Notes under the pieces: model-generated
The model's database searches: none
The model's input: only the letters and a program-made list of their open reading frames with translations
Told to the model about the DNA's origin: nothing
Source of the DNA: Dokdonella_A sp035263065
Lineage (GTDB): Bacteria > Pseudomonadota > Gammaproteobacteria > Xanthomonadales > Rhodanobacteraceae
DNA length: 53,994 nucleotides
Direction of reading: 5' to 3'
NCBI GenBank assembly: GCA_035263065.1
Contig: DATFRS010000337.1
Location: 1-53,994 of the forward strand
Made by a program: the position numbers and the translations under genes
In this document: piece by piece, positions 1 through 8,010 of the stretch
Layout of the letters: every line of letters starts with the position of its first letter
Position numbering within the stretch: the stretch's first letter is position 1

Positions 1-402
1 ATCGATGAGATTGCAGCCGCCGCCAAGCTCCAGTTTCTCGAGCGTGAGATCGGCGATCGCGTCGATGAGGCGGAACGGATTGGCCGCCGTCGGCGAGCAT
101 GCGTTCGGACCGCTGTCGTCGCGCCGGATCGTGCGGCGTACGCCGACGCCCTCGATCGAGAGCTTCTGCGTGATCGTCGGCAGCGCCGCGTGCAGCACGA
201 TGTCGCGCCTGACCTGGATGTGGTCTTCGTGGTCCCCGTGCGTGTTCGTGTAGACGATCGCCTGCACGAGCTCGGCCTCGGTATCGACGCGGTACGTCGC
301 GGCGTGGGCCGAGCCGGCAGCGAGCGCCAGCGTCAACGCCTGCGCGAGGCGGCCGATGTGCGGTAGTTTCGACTGCGGAATTCGGTAAATGCGGGTGTCC
401 AT
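1..402 (-). CDS. Secreted beta-helix-like protein, N-terminal part only
   Basis: Only the first 134 codons lie in the window; the gene runs off the left edge with no stop. The ATG at 402 follows a good ribosome-binding site (GGGAGAAGG). The product opens with a polar, basic N-terminus, a hydrophobic stretch (ALTLALAAGSAHA) and a likely signal-peptidase site after AHA. The mature part reads like the first rungs of a right-handed parallel beta-helix of the large secreted proteins common in Xanthomonadales: an ATYRVDT opening, then short hydrophobic strands spaced by glycine (KLSIEGVGV, LTLEKLELGGG). It lies about 110 bases downstream of the kinase gene on the same strand and could be an output of that sigma/kinase pair. 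Family assignment is inference; secretion is well supported. Confidence 0.6.
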   Translation of the reverse strand, partial: MDTRIYRIPQSKLPHIGRLAQALTLALAAGSAHAATYRVDTEAELVQAIVYTNTHGDHEDHIQVRRDIVLHAALPTITQKLSIEGVGVRRTIRRDDSGPNACSPTAANPFRLIDAIADLTLEKLELGGGCNLID

Positions 403-511
403 GAGCCTTCTCCCTGACGGTGATCGCGCCCTTGCTTGGGGCGCATCGATTACTCACCGACGAGAGCGGCGCGGGTTACGGCTCGAGGGGCGGCGGAACG
501 CGTAGGGCGAT

Positions 512-3190
512 CTACGGCGTACCGTTGGCGCCGGCGGCGGGGACGTTCGACGCTGCGTCGCGCGCTTCGGCGGCGAACATCTCCTCGAACTTCCCGCGCT
601 CGTCGGCAAGGTGCTCATCGGACCTCGCGACGAACTGGGCGAAGCGGGCATCGCCGCGGAACGGCATCAGCTCGATGTCCTTGCGCGTGCGGAAATTGAT
701 CGTGTAGCCGACCGCGAACGCGTGCTCGAGCGTTGCATAGGCGGCGTCGGTCTCGCCGGCGAGCCGCTGCAGCGACGCCATGCGCAGCCAGACCGGCGCA
801 TATTCGTCACCGCTGTCGATCTTGGCCTGCAGGGACGTGCGCGCCTTTTCGATCAGCGCCGGCACCCCGTCCCCGCGCCCGAGCTCGGTCAGGAGGATCG
901 CTTCGCGCAGCTCCGGGGGATTGCCGTTTGGCGCGTTGCGGCCGCCGTCGCGATAGAAGAGGCGCTTGGTCTTCTCCATCGCCGCCAGCGCGGCCGGGAG
1001 ATCGTGCTGCTCGATCGCGCAGATGCGCTCGAGGTTCGCCGAGCTGAAGTACGCGTCGGATCGGTCCTCGTCGAGCGTTTGCACGAGCTCGCGGCAGCGC
1101 GCGTAGTCGCCGCGATAGAACGCGATCTCGGCTTCGCGCACGGTGCGCTGGGATGTGTCGGGATCGCGGTCGATCAGGTCGCGCATCATGCGCTCGCCCG
1201 CGTCGGTTTCGCCGACCGCGTACGCCGACTGCGCGGCGAGCATGAAGGGATGCATTTCGTCCGTCCCGAAGCGGCGGCGCTCGACGGTCATGCGGTAGCT
1301 GTCGGCGAAGCGCCCGGTCGTGAAGTAGCCCCAGCCGAGCGAATCCTCGATATTCGCGCTGCCGAGCGAGCGCGCCTGCTCCAGTGCGGCGGTCATGCGC
1401 ACCCACCAGCCCTTGGCCATGTACATCAGGCCGAGATGCTTCGCCGCCATGCCGAGCGTGGGATCCATGCGCTGTGCGCGCGCGGCTTCCTCGATCGCGC
1501 TGTCGAGCCAGTACGCCTCGCCCCCGTGCCCCGACAGCGCAAGCGCGAGCCGCGCATGCGCCATCGCCGAGTCGGGAGCCTCCTCGACCACTTCCTTCAT
1601 CCATTCGATCGCGTCGAGGCTCTTGTCGTCGTCCTTGTCATCGACCTGACGGATCGCGCGAACGAGCAGCGTGAGCGCGTGGCGCGACAGGCGCGCTTCG
1701 GCCGTCGGCGTCGCGCGCTTGGCCGTGAGCGCAGCGGCGATCTCCTTCGCTGCGCGCGGCAGCGTTTCGGCGGTCAGCGTCGTCTCGAAGAGGATTTCCT
1801 CGCGCAGCTCGTCGAGGACGACGACGGCGAACCGACCGGCCACCGGCGCACGCGCGACGTCAATCTCGAGGTACGCGCCCGTGCGCGTGTCGATGTCGAT
1901 GTCCGCGAAGCTCGGGCCCGCCATCGCCCGTTCGAATCCCGTATCGAACGGCAGTATGTGCAGGTTCGCCGGCAGCTGCGGCGCCAGTGCGCCGACGAGC
2001 CCGCGCCCGATCTCGCGCTCGGAGGCGTCGTCGACGATGAGATTCGGCAACACCGCGATCGTCTGCGTCGCAATCGCCGGATCGGGAATCGGAATCGGCT
2101 CGCGCGATCGGTACCAGACTACCGCGGCCGTCAGCGCGACCGCGAGCGCCAGCATCGCGCCGAGCGCGATGCGCCGGCGCCGCGACGGAAGGTCGAGCTT
2201 CAGCGCCGAAAAGCCGGGGAGCCGGCGACGCGGCTTCGCGCCGGCGATCCAGGCATCGAGCGCATCGGCGAGCGCGCTCGCCGATGCATACCGGTCCTCG
2301 GTGCGCTTCTCGAGGCAGCGCAGGCAGATCGCCTCGAGCTCCGGCGGAATCGACGCGTCGAGCTGGCGCGGCGCGCGTGGACGTCGCGTCGCGATCTCGC
2401 GCAGGATCTGCAGCGTGTCGAGCTCGGCGAACGGCGCTCGTCCGCCGAGGAGCTCGTACAGGATCGCGCCGAGGCCGTAGACGTCGGCCGCGGCAGTCAC
2501 GCGCGCACCGGGCATGGCGACGGTTTCGGGCGCGGCGTAGCGGGGCGTGCCGATCAGCGCATCGGCGCCCGTCAGCGTGCTGTCTTCGGCGATGAAGCGT
2601 GCGAGGCCGAAATCGGTCACGAGCGGCTGCCCGGCGGCGTCGAAGACGATGTTCGAAGGCTTGAGGTCGCGATGCAGGACGCCGCGCGCGTGCGCGTGCG
2701 CGACCGCGCGCGCGATGTCGGCGACGAGCCGCGCGCTCGCACGGAAGTCGCCGCGCAGGCGCTCGACGTGCTCGGCGAGGTTGCCGCCCTCGGCGAGCTT
2801 CATGCTGAACCAGGGTTGCTCGCCGTCGACGCCAACCTCGTATACCGGCAGGATGCCCGGATGATCGAGGCTCGCCATGACCTCGGCTTCGCGCCGGAAG
2901 CGATCGCGCGCGTCCTTCGTACCGAGCCGCGAAGGCAGCAGCATCTTCAGCGCGACCGTGCGGCGCAGGTCCGGCTGCCACGCGCGGTAGACGACACCGG
3001 CGCCGCCGCGCGCGATCGCCCCGATCAGTCGGTAGCGGCCGACTTCGCGCGGCGTTTCGGTGCCGTCGTCGTCGGGCCCGAGCGCGGCACCGAGCAGGCA
3101 GCGCGCGCAGAGTCCGTTCGCGAGCAGTGCCTGGCCGGACGCGCCGCAGGCCGGGCAGCGAAGAGTCTCTGACCGGATCGCGTCGCTCAC
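512..3190 (-). CDS. Transmembrane Ser/Thr protein kinase with zinc-ribbon N-terminus and helical-repeat C-terminus
   Basis: 892 residues. A short CPAC...CARC zinc-ribbon-like element occupies about residues 12-33. A eukaryotic-type kinase domain follows (about 50-310), with a Gly-rich loop ARGGAGVVY, the VALK lysine, the catalytic loop HRDLKPSN, the metal-binding TDFGLA and the activation-segment end GTPRYAAPE, so it should be active. A basic patch and one membrane helix (ALGAMLALAVALTAAVVWY, near 340-360) put the kinase in the cytoplasm. The region beyond is rich in helical, TPR-like repeats and would lie in the periplasm as a sensor or scaffold. Its start overlaps the stop of the upstream sigma factor by 4 bases (ATGA), so the two are translationally coupled. 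The sigma factor is the obvious candidate substrate, by analogy with known kinase/sigma pairs; that link is inference. Confidence 0.9.
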   Translation of the reverse strand: MSDAIRSETLRCPACGASGQALLANGLCARCLLGAALGPDDDGTETPREVGRYRLIGAIARGGAGVVYRAWQPDLRRTVALKMLLPSRLGTKDARDRFRREAEVMASLDHPGILPVYEVGVDGEQPWFSMKLAEGGNLAEHVERLRGDFRASARLVADIARAVAHAHARGVLHRDLKPSNIVFDAAGQPLVTDFGLARFIAEDSTLTGADALIGTPRYAAPETVAMPGARVTAAADVYGLGAILYELLGGRAPFAELDTLQILREIATRRPRAPRQLDASIPPELEAICLRCLEKRTEDRYASASALADALDAWIAGAKPRRRLPGFSALKLDLPSRRRRIALGAMLALAVALTAAVVWYRSREPIPIPDPAIATQTIAVLPNLIVDDASEREIGRGLVGALAPQLPANLHILPFDTGFERAMAGPSFADIDIDTRTGAYLEIDVARAPVAGRFAVVVLDELREEILFETTLTAETLPRAAKEIAAALTAKRATPTAEARLSRHALTLLVRAIRQVDDKDDDKSLDAIEWMKEVVEEAPDSAMAHARLALALSGHGGEAYWLDSAIEEAARAQRMDPTLGMAAKHLGLMYMAKGWWVRMTAALEQARSLGSANIEDSLGWGYFTTGRFADSYRMTVERRRFGTDEMHPFMLAAQSAYAVGETDAGERMMRDLIDRDPDTSQRTVREAEIAFYRGDYARCRELVQTLDEDRSDAYFSSANLERICAIEQHDLPAALAAMEKTKRLFYRDGGRNAPNGNPPELREAILLTELGRGDGVPALIEKARTSLQAKIDSGDEYAPVWLRMASLQRLAGETDAAYATLEHAFAVGYTINFRTRKDIELMPFRGDARFAQFVARSDEHLADERGKFEEMFAAEARDAASNVPAAGANGTP

Positions 3191-3963
3191 GGTATCGATG
3201 TCTCCGATTCCGAGGCGAGCACGTCACGCAGGTAGGCGAGCTCTTCGTCGACCTCCCCGGGTGCGGCAACGGTCTCTGCGACTTCCGCGCGCAGCGCGTC
3301 GCGAAACCGACGTCGCAGGCGATGCACGGCGGTCTTGATCGCGCCCTCGTTGCGGCCGAGCTGCGCCCCGATATCCGCGTACGAGGGCATGTCGCGACCG
3401 GAGAGACACGGCTGCAGGGCCGCGAACAAGTCGCTTTCGCCGCTCACGGCGTGCTCGGCAGCGAGCCGTGCGAGCGCGTTGCCGACGAGGGCGCGCGCCC
3501 AGCGCCGGTCGAACTGGAGCTGCTGCGACGAGCCGTCGTCCTCGGCCGCCATGTGCGCTTCGGCGGCGGTCGCGTCGAACGGCACGAACACGCGGTCGCC
3601 GCCGCGCTTCAAGGCGCTCTCGCGCTCGCGGTCGCTGGCGAGGAAGCGCACGAGCGCGCCGTGCAGGAAGCTGCGGAAGCGGCCGCGGTCGGGATCGGCG
3701 CGCGCGACGGCGCCGCCGTCGATGAGGTGCAGGAAGAAGCCTTGCGTCAGGTCTTCGGCATCGCTCGCCGGGTAGCCTTGCCGGCGCAGGCTCGCGTAGA
3801 TCGGCATCCAGTACTGGCGGCAGAGCGCGGCGAGCGCGTCGCGTGCGCGCGACTCGGCGCGATCGCCCGCGGCGAGCACGAGTCCCCAGCTCGTATCGGG
3901 AAACCGCGCGCTGGCGCGGTGTCTGCCGTTGTCGAGCGACACGCTGGCCCCAACCAGGCACAC
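3187..3963 (-). CDS. Sigma-70 family RNA polymerase sigma factor, kinase-linked
   Basis: 258 residues. Region 2 is recognisable from LCRQYWMPIYASLRRQGY and DAEDLTQGFFLHLI, followed by ADPDRGRFRSFLHGAL, a signature of the large planctomycete-like sigma proteins. A basic linker (ALKRGGDR) leads to a region 4 helix-turn-helix, SYADIGAQLGRNEGAIKTAVHRLRRRF. It keeps the acidic DAED motif of region 2 that contacts core polymerase. It is upstream of, and overlaps by 4 bases, the Ser/Thr kinase gene. The start given is GTG at 3963; a second in-frame GTG at 3942 is equally possible, because neither has a strong ribosome-binding site. No anti-sigma factor gene is visible, so kinase control is the likelier mode of regulation. 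Confidence 0.85.
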   Translation of the reverse strand: MCLVGASVSLDNGRHRASARFPDTSWGLVLAAGDRAESRARDALAALCRQYWMPIYASLRRQGYPASDAEDLTQGFFLHLIDGGAVARADPDRGRFRSFLHGALVRFLASDRERESALKRGGDRVFVPFDATAAEAHMAAEDDGSSQQLQFDRRWARALVGNALARLAAEHAVSGESDLFAALQPCLSGRDMPSYADIGAQLGRNEGAIKTAVHRLRRRFRDALRAEVAETVAAPGEVDEELAYLRDVLASESETSIP

Positions 3964-4050
3964 GCCTGAGCGACGGATGCGAACCCCGCGCGCATCGTGC
4001 CGCAGCGGCCCGCGAGCGGCAACCGTAGTTGCCGCGCGTCGGCGGGAACG

Positions 4051-4548
4051 TCAGTTCCAGTCGTACAGCGAGAAGTACACCGGCGACACCGGACCCTGCT
4101 GCGGATCGCGCGTCAGGCGGCCCGTGCCGGTCGTGTCCATGAAGGTCTCTTCGGGACCGCCGTTCTGCGGCACGATGTGGATCATCCAGACCTTGCCGTT
4201 CTCGCGGTACTCGTCGACGGTGTCGCCGTCCTGGTTCTTCACGACGTGCTCGCTCGCGGCCATGCGTTTCTGCACGGCGGTGCCGTCGCGGTCGGCCTTG
4301 TCGCGGACGAGCCGCGTGTCGGGCTTGGGCAGCGGAGCGAGCGGATCGGTGTCGGCGGCCGCGGCGGCGTCGGCCGGCGCGGTCGCGGCATCCTGTGCCG
4401 CGGCAGGCGCGGCGGTCACGCCCGGATCGTTGATGCCCGGCGGCGGCGGTGCGGCCTTGAGCGTCGGCTTCGCGTCCTGCTGCGCCGCGACGGCGAGCGT
4501 CGAGCCGATGATCATCCCCAGCAGAGCGAAACGGCCGATGATGCGCAT
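4051..4548 (-). CDS. DUF2782 family exported protein
   Basis: 165 residues from the ATG at 4548, which follows AGGAG at good spacing; a longer upstream frame start at 4569 lacks this. The product has a signal peptide (IIGRFALLGMIIGSTLAVAAQQ), an Ala/Pro-rich low-complexity linker of about 60 residues and a compact C-terminal domain (TVDEYRENGKVWMIHIVP ... GPVSPVYFSLYDW) that matches DUF2782. The family has no known biochemical function. It is characteristically found beside polA in gammaproteobacteria, as here, where it is transcribed divergently from polA across a 190-base gap. It is expected in the periplasm. Family call is from memory of the C-terminal pattern and gene order. Confidence 0.8.
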   Translation of the reverse strand: MRIIGRFALLGMIIGSTLAVAAQQDAKPTLKAAPPPPGINDPGVTAAPAAAQDAATAPADAAAAADTDPLAPLPKPDTRLVRDKADRDGTAVQKRMAASEHVVKNQDGDTVDEYRENGKVWMIHIVPQNGGPEETFMDTTGTGRLTRDPQQGPVSPVYFSLYDWN

Positions 4549-4738
4549 GACGTCTCTCCTTGGTGCCACGAGAAGCCTAGCAGAGCATCGATGAATCGAC
4601 CCGCGCGAACGTCACAATCACGATCACCGATTGTTACAGCGGGCCGATGGTTACAGGGACGCCCCGCGGGGCCCGCGCGTTGCAAACGCCGTCGCTGCTT
4701 GCCAAGCTCACGGGGCTCCGCCCCTCGCAAGGCCCCCC

Positions 4739-7516
4739 ATGCCGCAGCCGCGCCTCGTCCTCATCGACGGCTCATCTTATCTCTACCGCGCGTTCCATGC
4801 GTTGCCGCCGCTGACCAACTCCACCGGCGAGCCCACGGGCGCGCTGTTCGGCGTGGTCAACATGCTGCGGGCGACGCTGAACTCCAAGCCCGACTTCGCC
4901 GCGTTCGTGCAGGACGCGCCCGGCAGGACGTTCCGCGACGATCTCTACGCCGAGTACAAGGCCAACCGCGAGGCGATGCCGGATCCGCTCGCGGCGCAGA
5001 TCGAGCCGATGCTGGCGATCGTCGAGGCGCTCGGCTTCCGCATCCTGCGCGTTTCCGGCGTCGAGGCCGACGACGTCATCGGCACGCTCGCGACGCAGGC
5101 GGCAGAGCAGGGCATCGACGTCACCGTGTCGACCGGCGACAAGGATTTCGCGCAGCTCGTCGCGCCGCGCATCACGCTCGTCAACACGATGAGCAACACG
5201 ACGCTCGATGAGGCCGGCGTTGTCGAGAAGTTCGGCGTGCCGCCGGCGCGCATCGTCGATCTCCTCGCGCTGATGGGCGACAGCATCGACAACATTCCGG
5301 GCGTCGAGAAGTGCGGACCGAAGACCGCGGCGAAGTGGCTCGGCGAGTACGGCACGCTCGACGACGTCATCGCGAACGCGGACAAGGTCGGCGGCAAGAT
5401 CGGCGAGAACCTGCGCCGCGCGCTGCCGCAGCTGCCGTTGTCGCGCCGGCTCGCGACGATCAAGACCGACGTCGCGCTCGACGTCGGGCCCACCGACCTC
5501 GTGCTTCGCGCGCGCGACGTCGACACGCTGCGCACGCTGTACAAGCGCTACGAGTTCAACGCGGCGCTGAAGGAGCTCGACACGGCCGAGGCGCGCGGCG
5601 CGCGCGACCTGCCGGCGGCCGATGTCCCGACGCACCGCGAGTTCGGCGTGCGCGCCATCGACATCGCCGCGCCGCCGAAGATCGAGGTCGATCCGGCGCT
5701 GACGGGGCCCGGCCGGTACGAGCTCGTGACGACGGCCGACGCGCTCGACCGCTGGGCCGGCAAGCTCCGCGACGCCGAGCTCATCGCGCTCGACACCGAA
5801 ACCGATTCGCTGGATCCGATGCAGGCCGAGATCATCGGCATCTCGATCGCGGTCGCGCCGAAGGAGGCCGCGTACATTCCGCTTGGCCACGATTGCCCCG
5901 GCACGCCCTCGCAGCTCGATCGCGACGACGTGCTGAATCTCCTGAAGCCCTTGCTCGAGGATGCGGACCGGGCGAAGCTCGGGCAGAACGCGAAGTACGA
6001 CGCGAACGTCTTCTCGACGTACGGCATCCACATGCGCGGCATCGCGCACGACACGATGCTGGAATCGTACGTGTTGAACTCGACGGCGTCGCGGCACGAC
6101 ATGGATTCGCTGTCCAGGCGCCATCTCGGGCACGAGACGATTCCGTACGAGGACGTCACGGGCAAGGGCGCGAAGCAGATTCCGTTCTCGCAGGTCGACA
6201 TCGAGACCGCCTGCCGGTACGCCGCCGAGGACGCCGACGTGACGCTGCGCCTGCACTGCGCGTTGTCGGCGAAGCTCGACGCGGAGCCGAAGCTGAAGTC
6301 GGTCTACGAGACGATCGAGATGCCGCTCGTGCCGGTGCTCGCGCGCATGGAGCAGGCCGGCGTCCTCATCGACACCGGCGCGCTGAAGCGGCAGAGCAAC
6401 GAGCTTGCCAAACGCATGCACGCGATCACCGAGGAAGCGTACGCGATCGCCGGCCGCAGTTTCAGCCTCGATTCGCCCAAGCAGCTGCAGGCGATCCTGT
6501 TCGACGAGCTGAAACTCGCGGCCGTGCTGAAGACGCCGAGCGGCCAGCCGTCGACGAACGAGGAAGCGCTCGAGGCGATCGCGAACGATCACGCGCTGCC
6601 GCGCATGATCCTCGAGTATCGCGGGCTCGCCAAGCTGCGCTCGACGTATACCGAGAAGCTCGCCGACAACGTCAATCCGCGCACGGGTCGCGTGCACACG
6701 AACTACAACCAGGCGACGGCGGCGACGGGACGGCTGTCGTCGCAGGATCCGAACCTGCAGAACATTCCGATCCGCACCGAGGAAGGGCGGCGCATCCGGC
6801 AGGCGTTCGTCGCGCCGCCGGGATGGAAGATCGTCGCGGCGGACTATTCGCAGATCGAGCTGCGCATCATGGCGCACCTCTCGGGCGACGCCGGTCTCCT
6901 CGCCGCGTTCCACGGCAATCAGGACATCCATCGCGCGACGGCGGCCGAAGTGTTCGGCCTGCCGCTCGATCAGGTCGACACGAACCAGCGCCGCGCCGCG
7001 AAGGCGATCAACTTCGGCTTGATGTACGGCATGAGCGCGTTCGGGCTCGCGCGCCAGCTCGGCGTCGGCCGCGGCGAGGCGCAGGACTACATGGCGCGCT
7101 ATTTCTCGCGCTATCCCGGCGTGCGCGAGTTCATGGAGCGCACGCGCGAGGAAGCGCATCGCGACGGCTACGTCGAGACCGTGTTCGGCCGACGCCTGCA
7201 TCTCGACTACATCAACTCGAAGAACCAGGTGCAGCGCTCCGGCGCCGAGCGCGCGGCGATCAACGCGCCGATGCAGGGCACCGCGGCCGACATCATCAAG
7301 CGGGCCATGATCGACGTCGACGCGTGGCTGATCGATCAGGACGAAGCCGCGCGCATGCTGCTGCAGGTGCACGACGAGCTCGTCTTCGAGATCCGGGAGG
7401 ACCGCATCGAGGCGCTCAGCGCCGGCATCCGCGAGCGCATGGCCGCGGCGGCCGAGTTGTCGGTGCCGCTCGTCGTCGACGTCGGCGTCGGCGCGAACTG
7501 GGACGAGGCGCACTAG
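4739..7516 (+). CDS. polA: DNA polymerase I
   Basis: 925 residues from the ATG at 4739. The longer open frame from 4631 lacks homology-like sequence, and the family starts with the motif LVLIDGSSYLYRAFHALP. Three domains are complete. The 5' nuclease has DGSSYLYRAF, EADDVIGTLA and GDSIDNIPG. The 3'-5' proofreading domain has all acidic residues (DTETDSLDP near 354, NAKYDANVF, YAAEDADV). The polymerase has motif A DYSQIELRIMAHLSGD (near 702), motif B RRAAKAINFGLMYG and motif C QVHDELVFE. It acts in Okazaki fragment maturation and excision repair. The upstream gap contains a GC-rich inverted repeat around 4660-4680. A C-rich-loop sRNA candidate lies about 165-180 bases downstream. Confidence 0.98.
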   Translation: MPQPRLVLIDGSSYLYRAFHALPPLTNSTGEPTGALFGVVNMLRATLNSKPDFAAFVQDAPGRTFRDDLYAEYKANREAMPDPLAAQIEPMLAIVEALGFRILRVSGVEADDVIGTLATQAAEQGIDVTVSTGDKDFAQLVAPRITLVNTMSNTTLDEAGVVEKFGVPPARIVDLLALMGDSIDNIPGVEKCGPKTAAKWLGEYGTLDDVIANADKVGGKIGENLRRALPQLPLSRRLATIKTDVALDVGPTDLVLRARDVDTLRTLYKRYEFNAALKELDTAEARGARDLPAADVPTHREFGVRAIDIAAPPKIEVDPALTGPGRYELVTTADALDRWAGKLRDAELIALDTETDSLDPMQAEIIGISIAVAPKEAAYIPLGHDCPGTPSQLDRDDVLNLLKPLLEDADRAKLGQNAKYDANVFSTYGIHMRGIAHDTMLESYVLNSTASRHDMDSLSRRHLGHETIPYEDVTGKGAKQIPFSQVDIETACRYAAEDADVTLRLHCALSAKLDAEPKLKSVYETIEMPLVPVLARMEQAGVLIDTGALKRQSNELAKRMHAITEEAYAIAGRSFSLDSPKQLQAILFDELKLAAVLKTPSGQPSTNEEALEAIANDHALPRMILEYRGLAKLRSTYTEKLADNVNPRTGRVHTNYNQATAATGRLSSQDPNLQNIPIRTEEGRRIRQAFVAPPGWKIVAADYSQIELRIMAHLSGDAGLLAAFHGNQDIHRATAAEVFGLPLDQVDTNQRRAAKAINFGLMYGMSAFGLARQLGVGRGEAQDYMARYFSRYPGVREFMERTREEAHRDGYVETVFGRRLHLDYINSKNQVQRSGAERAAINAPMQGTAADIIKRAMIDVDAWLIDQDEAARMLLQVHDELVFEIREDRIEALSAGIRERMAAAAELSVPLVVDVGVGANWDEAH

Positions 7517-7679
7517 TCGAAACAACCGCTTGCGGCGCAAACGTTTTCCGCGCGTTCGCGAAGCGTCAACAAAGCGTTTCGAAGCGCTGAACCTCGACTA
7601 AACGCCGCCCGGAATTCTTTCCATACGGCGGCGAACTTTCGGGAAATGACCCGGTCCCACTCATCGGGCGCGCGCAACG

Positions 7680-7792
7680 GCGCCCGTGGTTCACTCACCT
7701 CCCTGAGTGCAACCCCGGGAAATCGGTCCCTCCCCAGGCCGGTTTCCTACCGGCCCCGAGGGCTCCCCCTGGCCCTCGGGGCTTTTCTTTGT
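7680..7792 (+). ncRNA. sX13-like: sX13-like trans-acting small RNA
   Basis: The 494-base gap after polA holds a row of three hairpins with pyrimidine-rich loops. Hairpin 1: CACTCA/TGAGTG (7692-7709), loop CCTCCC. Hairpin 2: GGCCGGT/ACCGGCC (7737-7755), loop TTCCT. Hairpin 3: CCCCGAGGGC/GCCCTCGGGG (7754-7781), loop TCCCCCTG, followed by a T-rich run, so it doubles as a terminator. Xanthomonas sX13 (about 115 nt) is known for stable stem-loops with C-rich loops that pair with G-rich ribosome-binding regions, and lies downstream of polA, the same locus as Spot 42 and ErsA in other gammaproteobacteria. The 5' end is estimated from that length; no clear promoter is visible. A further stem (CGGGCGC/GCGCCCG, 7665-7686) may lie at or before the 5' end. 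The stretches 7517-7664 and 7800-7959 show no gene. Confidence 0.8.
7754..7790 (+). terminator. Rho-independent terminator of the sX13-like RNA
   Basis: Perfect 10-bp GC-rich stem with an 8-base C-rich loop, followed directly by CTTTTCTTT. The first two stem bases are shared with the preceding hairpin, so the two stems compete slightly at their junction. Confidence 0.85.
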
Positions 7793-7959
7793 TTGTGCGA
7801 TCCGTCCGGATCGCTGCAACCTGCGCAGGTTGGCCAGTGGTTCGGCGAAGTGGCTTTGGGTGAGTCCAGATGCGGCCATCCATGGCCGCGGATTCCATGG
7901 ACAGCACGGCTTCGAGCGAGGTCCTCGCGAGCACCCTCGAAGATCAAACGCATGCTTTT

Positions 7960-7994
7960 CCCTCTCCCGCTTGCGGGAGAGGGCAGGGTGAGGG
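7960..7994. repeat. REP-like palindrome, type A (single copy)
   Basis: CCCTCTCCCGC-TT-GCGGGAGAGGG palindrome followed by CAGGGTGAGGG. The same core occurs twice in inverted orientation at 49359-49453, so it is a dispersed family. It sits just past the stop codon of the AMP-ligase gene, where such elements typically lie. Confidence 0.85.
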
Positions 7995-8010
7995 CAAGCC
8001 GAATTGCCGC

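Noticed and set aside
426..444. GCGCCC/GGGCGC hairpin as a terminator after the first kinase gene
   Set aside because: No T run follows on either strand; could be chance in GC-rich DNA.
611..3172. An 853-codon open frame on the plus strand opposite the Ser/Thr kinase gene
   Set aside because: Arg-rich, low-complexity translation without motifs. High GC removes stop codons from frames antisense to real genes; the kinase on the other strand has full motifs.
4772..7540. A 922-codon minus-strand frame opposite polA
   Set aside because: No recognisable domain, biased composition (Arg, Val, Asp), fully covered by polA with intact motifs.
7513..7698. A 61-codon minus-strand frame between polA and the sRNA candidate
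   Set aside because: No ribosome-binding site or convincing protein content, and it overlaps the first sRNA hairpin.
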